Virus record (IMG/VR): IMGVR_UViG_3300025133_000478
Span: 1-28,378 of that record
DNA from: a virus
Reading direction: 5' to 3' (one strand)
DNA length: 28,378 nt
Position numbers and translations under genes: made by a program. The notes beneath the pieces were generated by a model. That model worked only from the letters and a program-made list of their open reading frames with translations. It was not told the origin of the DNA and ran no database searches. Positions within the stretch are counted from its first letter, which is position 1. Each line of letters starts with the position of its first letter. Of this stretch, positions 8,383 to 17,550 are shown in pieces.

Positions 8383-9177
8383 ATGGCACTTAATTGGATG
8401 GCATCAAGAGAACTTGTTGACAGATACAATGAAGACCCAAGATCATTTACTGATCAGGAAGCAGAACAAGTTGCATCCATAGCTGCGTCTACTGGTTTAG
8501 AATTTAAAAGAGAGAGTAGACCATTTTCTAAAGCTGCTTTTGATGCTGCCGATATGGCAGCATTTGGTTTGTTACCAAATGAATGGCGACCTGAATCTAG
8601 AGGAGAGTCTGTTTATGGTGAAACAATGCCTGATAAGATATCTGGTGGAGTTGGTTCTATCGGTGGATTATTTGGTGCTGCAGGCGTAGGAAAACTTTTA
8701 TATAAAGGCGGTAAAGCTGCCTATGGTGCACTTCGTGGAGGTGGTGGAGGAACTGCCGCTGCAGGAGGTGGAGCCGCTGCTGAAGGCGAGATAGTTCGCA
8801 AGTCTGCAGAAGGTATAACCAAGACAGGACGTGGCTTACTACCACCTTATGAAGGTGCTGGCGGTTTAGTCCCAGCTCCTTTACGATTAACTGGAAGATT
8901 AGGATTGCCTAGTCGACCAACTCCACTTCAATTAACTAGCGGCAGCTCTATAAAAAAGTCGGGTCATGGTCGCTACCTTCCATCGGATAAGAGTTCAGAT
9001 ATATCTATGGAAATGGGAAGGCTGAGTCGTGCAGCCGATGCGGGAGACTATAGTGCGTTTGAATCATTAGTTGATTTAGAAAGACAATATTTATCGCCTT
9101 ACGCAACTAAAGTAGATTATAGAAGAAGATTTGGTTTTCGGGGGCGAAACGATCTTGATAATCCTTTCCCCTTTTAA
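8383..9177 (+). CDS. Putative ejection protein sharing a leader with the giant RNAP-like protein
   Basis: This 264-residue protein has a strong ribosome-binding site (TAGGAG). Its first ~50 residues (MALNWMASRELVDRY, DPRSFTDQE, GLEFKRESRPF) align almost without gaps to the start of the next, giant protein (MALYTESYRVKRLIDMY, NPMQFNEEQ, DLPFNRVSSDF). After this both have a hydrophobic glycine-zipper region, here residues ~87-115 (ISGGVGSIGGLFGAAG). A Gly/Ala-rich linker and a Pro-rich, basic C-terminal part follow. The shared leader argues for common targeting, for example packaging into the capsid core or passage through the tail. No enzyme motif is visible. Confidence 0.5.
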   Translation: MALNWMASRELVDRYNEDPRSFTDQEAEQVASIAASTGLEFKRESRPFSKAAFDAADMAAFGLLPNEWRPESRGESVYGETMPDKISGGVGSIGGLFGAAGVGKLLYKGGKAAYGALRGGGGGTAAAGGGAAAEGEIVRKSAEGITKTGRGLLPPYEGAGGLVPAPLRLTGRLGLPSRPTPLQLTSGSSIKKSGHGRYLPSDKSSDISMEMGRLSRAADAGDYSAFESLVDLERQYLSPYATKVDYRRRFGFRGRNDLDNPFPF

Positions 9178-9180
9178 AAA

Positions 9181-12100
9181 GTGGCACTCTATACTGAGTC
9201 TTATCGTGTAAAAAGACTCATTGATATGTATAGGACTAACCCTATGCAGTTTAATGAGGAACAGCTGGACGAGTTACAAGACTTAGCCAAACAAACAGAC
9301 CTACCTTTTAATAGAGTTTCTTCAGACTTCAATCTCCGCAATACAATAGAGACAGCTATTGGCGGTGTAGCTGAAGGCTTTACTACGATTCCCGTAGGTA
9401 GGAAACCCCGCAATACATACGAAGCAATAGCACATTCACTTGGTCATCTTGTTGGATTTGCTCCCGGTATAGCCGCTATCCCATTGAAGGGACTAGCTAC
9501 TGGTGCATCCAAGCTTGGTATGACAGGTGTAAAGAACGCATTGGAGAAAGGTGCTTTTAGTGCAACAGTAGCTAACAAGTTCTCAGTGCCTATGTTTTTT
9601 GGTGACAAAGCAAGTGATCTTGTTAATAAAGGTATAGCTAAGGCTGGTATTGAGTCACTTGAATATATGAAGCGTGGTAGTGCTATGCGTGGTGTCCTTA
9701 CTGATGCTGTACACCTTGGCGTAGCAAGTGGAGTAAGTAGTATATGGGGAGGTCCAGATCAGATACTTAATTCTATGGTACATGGTGGTATAGCTGGAGG
9801 TGCATTTGGAGGATTAGGTAATTTTAAACGTATAGGCAATCTCCTTCAAAGTAAGAATGTTCAAAATCACAAGAACGCAGAGCAGTTAATTAAAGCTGGT
9901 ATAGGTTCTATGATGCTTGGTGTACCCACCACACTACAGGAACAACCTATAGAGATGCAGTTATATCAGTATCTATTGGGTGGATTCTTTGGTTATCAAT
10001 CTAGACCTTCACATGAGAAAGCTGCTATGAGTTTTTATGCTGAAGACATAGCATCAGGTAGACCCGACAGGGTATTCTATCCTGAGAAGAATCCTGAATG
10101 GGATACACTATCTAAAGATACAAAACAGTATGTACATAAGCAAGCTTCAGATCAAGCTCGTATGAGCATGATGAAGACTGGGGCTTGGGAGAATGAAGAT
10201 GTTCTTGATACTCATCTTGCCACTGCTGCAGAGAAGCGTTACGGTAGAAAACCTACAGAAGAAGATAAGAATAATATAGCACGTGAACAGGCAGGCAGGA
10301 TCATACAGGGTGGTATCATTATTGATCTTAAAGAGTGGGAAGACCCCTTCCCCGAAGAACAGGGTGATCCTAGAAGTGCACCAAGGGAACAGATACTGGT
10401 TCAAATATTCAGGGAAGGTGGTAAACCTAATGGTAAGATTACAGGCGTTGAAGCTATTCCCAGAGGTGGAGATTATCATGGAGCAAGAATGGATTCCAAT
10501 GCTCCAGTTAGTAAGGATGGTAAAGGTTGGGATATACCAGCAGAGAAACTAGATGGTAGAGAGATTATAACACTACAGTATATTAACTTAAATCGAACTG
10601 AAAGCAGTGGTAAGATTATAGCAGAAAAGCCATTTGCAGGTAAACCAGATTTTGAGAATGGTACTATTAAATACAAAGTAAAGCCAGAAGACTGGTATGC
10701 TATTGAAGATCATCTTTCGTCTAATAATATGTATATAACTGGAGGCGTTAAAGACAAGGGCAACCTGAAGGTTAGCAAATTCCATGCTGATATAAACCAA
10801 ATCAATCTTGATACTATGATAGATCATCTTTCAAGAGGAATGCTGAAAGAAGCTCTTGATAAAAATCCTGATTTAGCAGCGGGTGAACAAAAAAGATTAT
10901 TAAATCAATATAGAAATGAGATTAAAGACAGCTATGATATAAGTCTTCAAAAACAAATTGAATGGGTTGGTGATGCTATTCAATCAGAAGTTATGGAAAA
11001 GAACGTAGCGGATATTCATGAAAAGTCTTGGAAAAGCGAAGTGCTATGGGAAGCACAGCGTAATGGTTTATACACAGAAGGTCAAGAACCGGGGGTAGGC
11101 TTTAGTAGAATAGGCACTTCTATAAATACTAATGTAGGTGCTAGGAATGTTGTTGATAGAAATAAACGTGAACAATTATTCCATACAAAGAATGTTCCTT
11201 TAAATTTTAAGATAAATGATAAAGATACTTTAAATATTACTGTATTAAAAGATTATATCCCTAAGGAAGATGAATTTCCAGATGCTTGGTATAAGCAAGA
11301 TGTAAAAGAACCAGATGGAAGTTTAAAAACATACAAGTATCCTTATGAGTCTCATACTGACGGTACTCTATACTACAGGCAGGATGTATATGACAGCATA
11401 GTGAATCAATCAGGCTTTCTAAAAGAAGATAAACTTATCCAAGATTTAATGAAAGATTCTGGTATGTTAAAACCTACTGTTGTTACAAGAACAGATACTG
11501 GTGTTATGTATATAAAAGCTGGTGGTAGAAGAGCATCAAAATCTATGCATGATTTTATGCTTGAAAATGATATTGATGTTATGGCGATGGCTTCTGCTGC
11601 TAAAAACTTTGGAGGCATTAAACCAAGTAGATATGATTATATAGACGGTAGACACGTAGCTCTTGATGCACTTGATATAAGACAAATGCCTATATCAGAT
11701 ATGAGATTAGACCTTGGCGTATACGAAAATCCTATAAAATCTACATCTCCCCAGATGATAGTCAGGCAGTTATTTGGCAACCTCAATGAAGAACAGCATT
11801 CAGCCGTAGCGGAACATGTATTTAAAACTATATATGAACCGCTTATTGATGGTGATCCAGTACAGAATACAAAGATAGAAAATTATATTAAGGATACATC
11901 TGTAGATATAGACCTTAATAAATTAAACATAGATCAGGTTTCACTTAAAAATATTCACTCAATCCTTACTTCAGAGGGTAAAGAATTAAAAAAATTAAGA
12001 ACACACATACGTGATCATATTATGCGTATATCTACAAAACGTGAAGAAGGCGAAGCTGATCTTAACTTTACCGATGCCCAGTGGCGTGATTATATGTTTA

Positions 12101-15100
12101 GGAATAAGCGTGTTTTCCATGTGGTCGGCACTAACGATGCTGTAGCAGACGGCTTTAAATATACTAATAAGTATTGGGAGCATGCATATAAGAGATATAT
12201 GATTGATAGATACTTGCGTCCTAAGTGGAAATATTCTGGTAAAGGTTGGGCTGCTCCCTATGGTCCAGAAGAACTCAAGACAAAACGTGTTGAGTATGGT
12301 CAGTTCATGATGGATGATGGAATGAAATGGTTTCCTGTAGATTTTGACCCTAAAATAATTAAACTCGCATTAGGTAAAAAGAAAGGCAAAGATAAAGATG
12401 CGTATCTTGGAGAAGTATGGGAAATAAAAGAGAAGTTAAATAAACCATCTGAAATTAACAAAATGAAGGAAGCTGGTATTTATAGTAAAGTCAAAGAAGC
12501 AGTAGATGCTTTTGATCCTGACTTTGTAGTTATAAGAGTTCCAGCAGACTCTTCCAGTGGTGCAAGAGTATTAACCTTCAAAGATTTCACAGGTCAGAAA
12601 GGCAATGCTATTATAACCCATCCTAAAGATGATTTTTATTTAGGCGGTATGGATAAGGATTCTGATTCCATGTTTGTTTATCATGGGTTTGATTCAACAA
12701 TAAAAAACGCTTATAGTAAAAATGAAATCAAAAATGAATGGGAAACAAAAGATGGCAAGATCATAGATGGTAAATCAACTGAGCTTGATCCTGTGTTTAA
12801 TGATGTCTCTGATCAAGATGCGTATCTCCATCCAGCTAGTATATTCTCTCCTTCAATGAAAAAAGAAGTAGCAAGGAATGTATATCAAGGCAACCTTGGT
12901 ATAGGCTGGGCTATTAATAACCGTATGACTACACAAGCTTGGATTGATATGGCTATTAAGAATGGAGGTAAGCTTATTGTTGATGTACATCCCCAGCTTA
13001 AAAATGAAATTACTAATGCTGAAACATTTCGTTTGAAGTATGGGACAAATCTCGGTCAGTATGTATTAACATTAAAACCTGAGCTTGGAAAACAGACAAG
13101 GCTTTATGCTAGAGAGATGCTTAACCGTTCTGCCGATGCTGGTAATTATCCGAAGATGAAATCATATGTACGGTTTCCGAAATTATTATTTGAACAAGCG
13201 TTTGATATCGAATTTATACCAGTACAATGGATGAATGATCCTAAGTATGCATCAATGAAAGAATCATTTTCTTCAGGTGGCTTTAATAGAGTAAAAGACA
13301 ACACTGATCTTGGCAAGGTTCATAAAATGATTCAAACTATGAAGCCTAACGCTATGACTAAACTTACTGATCCCAAACTAGATAAGCGTGGTAATGTAGT
13401 TTTAGGTAGCGATGGTAAGCAAATAAGAATTCCTAGGACTGGTGCTATGGAACTTTATGAATTTCAAGAAAGAATTCTTGGAGATACAGAAGTTGGTCCT
13501 AATTTTAAATATGAGTTTCCAAATATTTTAAGCCGCATAGCGAATAAAGCTCGTAGTGATGGTGTTAATAAAATGACATTTACTCATCCTTATGAGTCTA
13601 ATATAAGTCTAGTTAAGAATTTACAATCTATCCTAGAGACAGACCCATTAGCTAAGGAGCTTGATATTGTTATTCGGTTATCTACAAATTTAGAAGCCAA
13701 TAAATTAAAAGCATCAAGTTCTCTAGAGAAAGGTCAGTGGAAAGCTTTTGCAGAGCAACTTAGAAAAGAGAATCTAAATATAGCCAGTTTTATGGCATTG
13801 CTTAAGAAAGCACGTGCCATTGAAGCTAAGATTATAGCTGAAGGTGGCAATAGGCAAGACGTTATCAGGAACCTAAAAAGGATACCAGAGAGAGCGTCTG
13901 AGATAAAATTAAAGTTTAAGAGTGCAGATAGGAACCCAGAAAGTGACCAGAAGAATACATATTTTTCTGATTATGATCTTGAAGTACATAACTTAAAAAA
14001 TGCTTTACGTCAAGAACTAGGTGAACAGGGTATGGACCCTGTACCTTTTGAAGAGTATCTTGATATATATTTACTTAGTCCTTTAACTAAGGGACAGACA
14101 TATGGTTTACATAACAGAATGCCTTGGCAGTCTTCCCAAATTGGGAACAAAGCAGTCAAGGAAGTCTTTGATGAGCTTGATGTAGTTACTGAGTTTGCAA
14201 AGCAACCTGAAGTAAAGCAGATAGATAAGCTTGAAAGCTTTTCTGAGTATCTACATAGACCATCTAACTATGCCAAGATAGATGATAGCTTTACCAAATT
14301 CATGGGTCAAGATTTTGTAGGTGATCCTGAATTTGACAAAGATGTAAAGAGACTCAAAGACTATATGGCAGAACATCCGTTCTGGGCAGAGCATCCTGAA
14401 GATGCATTCATTCAATACACTATTGAATTTGAAGGTGGTTCTGGAAGAGCATTTGAAGCTATGACAAAAGATGACATACCTAATCTATTAAGATTCTTTG
14501 AATACTATGATCCAAAGTTTAGAGATGGCTGGATAGATAAGTTTGTTAAAGACAAGTTTCCCGATACAAAAGATCGTGATCCTATGCGTATACAAAGGAT
14601 TTTCTATTATAACAGACCAGCTACTTTGGATAAGAAAACATTGGCTCATGAAGTTAATATATTTACTCAAGCAAATGTTCCAGTACGAGGAAAGGACAGG
14701 GTTATTATAAGAGATGTAAAACGTATTATGTCTACGCATGGTGCTATGCGTGAATGGTTAACCAGAATGGTAAGCCAATCAGAGAATGAAGTTTCAACAG
14801 TTATAAACAGTATGGATGAGTCTACATATAGGAGCCTTAAAAGCCTTACCCCCAATCAAAGAGTTGATCTCTTTAATAAAGCTATAGATATAATAGAAGG
14901 TAAAATTAAACTAAAAGATGTTTCAAAAGAATATTTAGAAAGTAAAATTCCTGTTGATGAAACAATTATAGTTGATGGTAAAGAAAAGGTAATCACTAAA
15001 GAATTCACTGGTGAACAGATGCTTGAATCGTTAACCAATAGAATACGTAATGACCTTGAAGAGTTTGGTAATGAGTATGTTTATTTATCAAGTGACTGGA

Positions 15101-17550
15101 AGAAGGCAGAGAAAGATATCAGCACTTCATCTCGTGTTGAGTTAAATGATTATATGGTATGGCTTAATGGCAAGTTTGACTTTAACAATTTTTATAAGAA
15201 GGTAGTTCAGCCAGCTTGGGATGGTAAGGATATTAAGAATATTCCTCTTGAAGCTATCTATAGAGCACAGTATGAATACAGGCTTGAACAGATTATAACT
15301 AATAGTGATAAGATAAAAAATACATCTAGGTTTAGAAAACTTTATAGAGAAGGTAAGTTAAGTAAGGATAAGGATGGCAAGTTTATAGATACAAAGTTTA
15401 AACCTATAGGTAGATACGATAAGGAAACATACTTTCCACATATTTGGCGACCAATCAAAACCAAACATGAGAAAAAGATACTAACTGATTACGAAACGAA
15501 TCTAGCTGAAGCAGAGATTAGCGAAGCTTTAAGTAAGCCTAATGAAGTTATTAAATACTTAACGGAACAAGCTAAGTTAATGAATCCAGAATCTGCAGAG
15601 AAATTGAATACTATTTTAAAAGAATATAGTAAGACAAAGAATATTGATCTCTTGCGTTCTGTTATAGAGCCTGCTATATATGCAAAATATAAATATGCAA
15701 GGGATGCACTGTCTCATCCTACTAAGTATGGTGAGACTCATATGTATGAAGCACTTGTACAGGTTGATATGACATCTAAAGATATTGCTAATATTATATC
15801 TAACCTTGATCGTATTGGGTTCTTTTCAAGACCTAAGAATATTCTTGAAAGACAATCAGAATATCCAGCTTATATGAGAGAATATGATGCTATTAAGATG
15901 TACAAGGAAGGTATTGTTAAATCAAGATTAAAGAATCTTGCTGCACTTATGGGCGATGTTGAGATAGATAAGATGACTGTTAATAAACCATTTGGAGAAT
16001 ACACCAAGGATCATGCAGAGTTTTATCGTATGTATCTGCGTGATACCCTTGGCTATAAGACAACATTCTCTGACTGGGTATTAAAGTCTATGGAGAATAG
16101 CGATCCATTGAAGTTGAAAAAGAACATGTACTATCAGACAAGTGATCATGAAATGATACAGAAGCTTGATCGTATATTAAAGTTCTTTGGTACAGAAAAA
16201 CTTCCATTTGATCTACCAGCTAATGACCAAGCAAGGGCAGAAGAACTTGCAAGGATCATTCATAACATGGGTTCCTTAGAAGCTAAGTACCAGTTATTAA
16301 CATTACTTGCTAATACTGGAGTAGCTACAGGTAATTTATTTGGAGGTTCTATAAATACAATCACTAAGACTGGTCTTAGGAATTTTGTAAGAGCTACTAA
16401 TTTTAAATACCTTGAAAAGAATATCCTTAAGAATGCAGACGGTGAATACCAGCTGAAGTTTAAGAATGGAAAATTTGTAGAAACAAAAAAAGATTTAAAG
16501 AATTGGATTATTGAGAAGGGAGTTATTGAGCAGTATATAAAAAACGAGCTTGATTTCAACCCGAAAGTTCAGGCAATGAAAAACAAGAAAGCTCTTAAAG
16601 AATTTGCTAAAGATTTTAATAAACTGCTTAGAAGAAACCCTGATCCCAATAGAGAAACTATCATGGAACTAGCCCGTAGACATGGGGTTACTGAAAAGAT
16701 GTTGGAGATAGGTGCATTTCCTATGCAGGCATCTGAGCGTTGGCTAAGAGCAAATGCTTTTCTATCCCACATGCTGCAGATGAGAGATAGTTTTAATGGA
16801 ATGGCGGGTCAATTAGATATGAATAGTGATGCTGTTATCAGGCATGCACTTAAAGGTGTTGAGGCTACGCAGTTTGTTTACCACAGTGTAGGCAGGAGTG
16901 CTTTCATGCGTACTGCTACAGGTAAGGTACTGACAAGATTCAAGAACTATGTCCAGAACCAGATAGGATTTCAGAGAGAGATTCACAGACAGGCTAAGTT
17001 GTATGGCTTTAAGCCGGGAACAAAACCTTATGATGAATTTCGTCGTTTATTTATGATCAATGCTATGCTTATGGCATTAGGTACTGCCTATGCCTACAGT
17101 TTGTTTGATGTAGCTACGCCTCCTCCATTCGACTGGATGAGAGAGACAGCGGAGTTACTCTGGGGCAATAGCAGAGAGCGAGAGAGAGCTTTCTTTGGTA
17201 CATATCCAAGAGCTGTTGCTCCATTACAAATCATCACCCCGCCTATTGCGAGGATACCCCAAAGTTTAGTAATGTTACTTAACGGAGATTGGGAAAGATT
17301 TGCCGATTACCAAGCTTGGACACTGTTTCCATTTGGCAGATTTGCCCGTTCTGTAGATAAAACATTTAATGAACCTTATGGAACAACATTTGGCAGAGGC
17401 ATGCAGCAATTCTTAAGAATTCCTACAGACAAATTTCAACGTGATTACGATAGAGCACAAATAGAGAAGATGCGTAAAGACTATATAGAATCCACTCTTG
17501 ACGACTTGTATGAGCCGCAGGGTGAAGAGTGGGACAACAAGGAAAACTAA
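9181..17550 (+). CDS. Giant virion protein with predicted two-barrel RNA polymerase core
   Basis: This 2789-residue protein takes 29% of the window. The GTG 9181 start lacks a clear ribosome site but is supported by matching the leader of the neighbouring protein (MAL...LIDMY...F). Parts in order: leader (1-50); Gly-rich hydrophobic zone (~85-280); predicted RNA polymerase core (~720-1330) with lysines K764, K779, K787 and K808 in a barrel-like region, NP851 with the following SPQMIVRQL, R1119-x-P1121, HP at 1147-1148 and DKDSD at 1158-1162; a long charged helical middle; a YFPHIW motif (2084-2089); and a C-terminal part with ASERWLRANAF, TRFKNYVQNQ and a hydrophobic span (~2624-2641), as in giant polyvalent or ejected phage proteins. 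I infer a virion RNA polymerase injected with the DNA to transcribe early genes. A giant structural protein with a chance motif is the alternative, but the ordered motif series makes that less likely. The stop overlaps the next start (TAATG). Confidence 0.7.
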   Translation: MALYTESYRVKRLIDMYRTNPMQFNEEQLDELQDLAKQTDLPFNRVSSDFNLRNTIETAIGGVAEGFTTIPVGRKPRNTYEAIAHSLGHLVGFAPGIAAIPLKGLATGASKLGMTGVKNALEKGAFSATVANKFSVPMFFGDKASDLVNKGIAKAGIESLEYMKRGSAMRGVLTDAVHLGVASGVSSIWGGPDQILNSMVHGGIAGGAFGGLGNFKRIGNLLQSKNVQNHKNAEQLIKAGIGSMMLGVPTTLQEQPIEMQLYQYLLGGFFGYQSRPSHEKAAMSFYAEDIASGRPDRVFYPEKNPEWDTLSKDTKQYVHKQASDQARMSMMKTGAWENEDVLDTHLATAAEKRYGRKPTEEDKNNIAREQAGRIIQGGIIIDLKEWEDPFPEEQGDPRSAPREQILVQIFREGGKPNGKITGVEAIPRGGDYHGARMDSNAPVSKDGKGWDIPAEKLDGREIITLQYINLNRTESSGKIIAEKPFAGKPDFENGTIKYKVKPEDWYAIEDHLSSNNMYITGGVKDKGNLKVSKFHADINQINLDTMIDHLSRGMLKEALDKNPDLAAGEQKRLLNQYRNEIKDSYDISLQKQIEWVGDAIQSEVMEKNVADIHEKSWKSEVLWEAQRNGLYTEGQEPGVGFSRIGTSINTNVGARNVVDRNKREQLFHTKNVPLNFKINDKDTLNITVLKDYIPKEDEFPDAWYKQDVKEPDGSLKTYKYPYESHTDGTLYYRQDVYDSIVNQSGFLKEDKLIQDLMKDSGMLKPTVVTRTDTGVMYIKAGGRRASKSMHDFMLENDIDVMAMASAAKNFGGIKPSRYDYIDGRHVALDALDIRQMPISDMRLDLGVYENPIKSTSPQMIVRQLFGNLNEEQHSAVAEHVFKTIYEPLIDGDPVQNTKIENYIKDTSVDIDLNKLNIDQVSLKNIHSILTSEGKELKKLRTHIRDHIMRISTKREEGEADLNFTDAQWRDYMFRNKRVFHVVGTNDAVADGFKYTNKYWEHAYKRYMIDRYLRPKWKYSGKGWAAPYGPEELKTKRVEYGQFMMDDGMKWFPVDFDPKIIKLALGKKKGKDKDAYLGEVWEIKEKLNKPSEINKMKEAGIYSKVKEAVDAFDPDFVVIRVPADSSSGARVLTFKDFTGQKGNAIITHPKDDFYLGGMDKDSDSMFVYHGFDSTIKNAYSKNEIKNEWETKDGKIIDGKSTELDPVFNDVSDQDAYLHPASIFSPSMKKEVARNVYQGNLGIGWAINNRMTTQAWIDMAIKNGGKLIVDVHPQLKNEITNAETFRLKYGTNLGQYVLTLKPELGKQTRLYAREMLNRSADAGNYPKMKSYVRFPKLLFEQAFDIEFIPVQWMNDPKYASMKESFSSGGFNRVKDNTDLGKVHKMIQTMKPNAMTKLTDPKLDKRGNVVLGSDGKQIRIPRTGAMELYEFQERILGDTEVGPNFKYEFPNILSRIANKARSDGVNKMTFTHPYESNISLVKNLQSILETDPLAKELDIVIRLSTNLEANKLKASSSLEKGQWKAFAEQLRKENLNIASFMALLKKARAIEAKIIAEGGNRQDVIRNLKRIPERASEIKLKFKSADRNPESDQKNTYFSDYDLEVHNLKNALRQELGEQGMDPVPFEEYLDIYLLSPLTKGQTYGLHNRMPWQSSQIGNKAVKEVFDELDVVTEFAKQPEVKQIDKLESFSEYLHRPSNYAKIDDSFTKFMGQDFVGDPEFDKDVKRLKDYMAEHPFWAEHPEDAFIQYTIEFEGGSGRAFEAMTKDDIPNLLRFFEYYDPKFRDGWIDKFVKDKFPDTKDRDPMRIQRIFYYNRPATLDKKTLAHEVNIFTQANVPVRGKDRVIIRDVKRIMSTHGAMREWLTRMVSQSENEVSTVINSMDESTYRSLKSLTPNQRVDLFNKAIDIIEGKIKLKDVSKEYLESKIPVDETIIVDGKEKVITKEFTGEQMLESLTNRIRNDLEEFGNEYVYLSSDWKKAEKDISTSSRVELNDYMVWLNGKFDFNNFYKKVVQPAWDGKDIKNIPLEAIYRAQYEYRLEQIITNSDKIKNTSRFRKLYREGKLSKDKDGKFIDTKFKPIGRYDKETYFPHIWRPIKTKHEKKILTDYETNLAEAEISEALSKPNEVIKYLTEQAKLMNPESAEKLNTILKEYSKTKNIDLLRSVIEPAIYAKYKYARDALSHPTKYGETHMYEALVQVDMTSKDIANIISNLDRIGFFSRPKNILERQSEYPAYMREYDAIKMYKEGIVKSRLKNLAALMGDVEIDKMTVNKPFGEYTKDHAEFYRMYLRDTLGYKTTFSDWVLKSMENSDPLKLKKNMYYQTSDHEMIQKLDRILKFFGTEKLPFDLPANDQARAEELARIIHNMGSLEAKYQLLTLLANTGVATGNLFGGSINTITKTGLRNFVRATNFKYLEKNILKNADGEYQLKFKNGKFVETKKDLKNWIIEKGVIEQYIKNELDFNPKVQAMKNKKALKEFAKDFNKLLRRNPDPNRETIMELARRHGVTEKMLEIGAFPMQASERWLRANAFLSHMLQMRDSFNGMAGQLDMNSDAVIRHALKGVEATQFVYHSVGRSAFMRTATGKVLTRFKNYVQNQIGFQREIHRQAKLYGFKPGTKPYDEFRRLFMINAMLMALGTAYAYSLFDVATPPPFDWMRETAELLWGNSRERERAFFGTYPRAVAPLQIITPPIARIPQSLVMLLNGDWERFADYQAWTLFPFGRFARSVDKTFNEPYGTTFGRGMQQFLRIPTDKFQRDYDRAQIEKMRKDYIESTLDDLYEPQGEEWDNKEN
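11341..13160 (+). other. Predicted two-barrel RNA polymerase core inside the giant protein
   Basis: This is the region coding residues ~721-1326. It contains a TDG at 726-728, then a Lys-rich segment (VMYIKAGGRRASKSMHDF, SAAK at 805-808). A block follows resembling the NPLGVPSRMNIGQ segment of bacterial beta (ENPIKSTSPQMIVRQLFG, 849-866). Next come VVIRVP (1116-1121) and, 37 residues on, the acidic loop DKDSD; E. coli beta-prime has the corresponding P427 to D460 spacing of 33. Between them, GNAIITHP matches GKAIQLHP of beta-prime, and the residues after the loop (SMFVYH) match QMAVHV. Downstream, GNLGIGWAINN (1237-1247) and SADAGNYPKMK (1317-1327) resemble the conserved blocks after the catalytic loop in QDE-1/RDR-type single-chain polymerases. 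The alignment was made by eye. Confidence 0.7.

Noticed and set aside
9181-17550. Possibility that the giant protein is an N4-type (T7-fold) virion RNA polymerase
   Set aside because: I looked for the T7-like palm and finger motif order and did not find it. The acidic DxDxD loop with R-x-P and HP upstream fits the two-barrel class instead.
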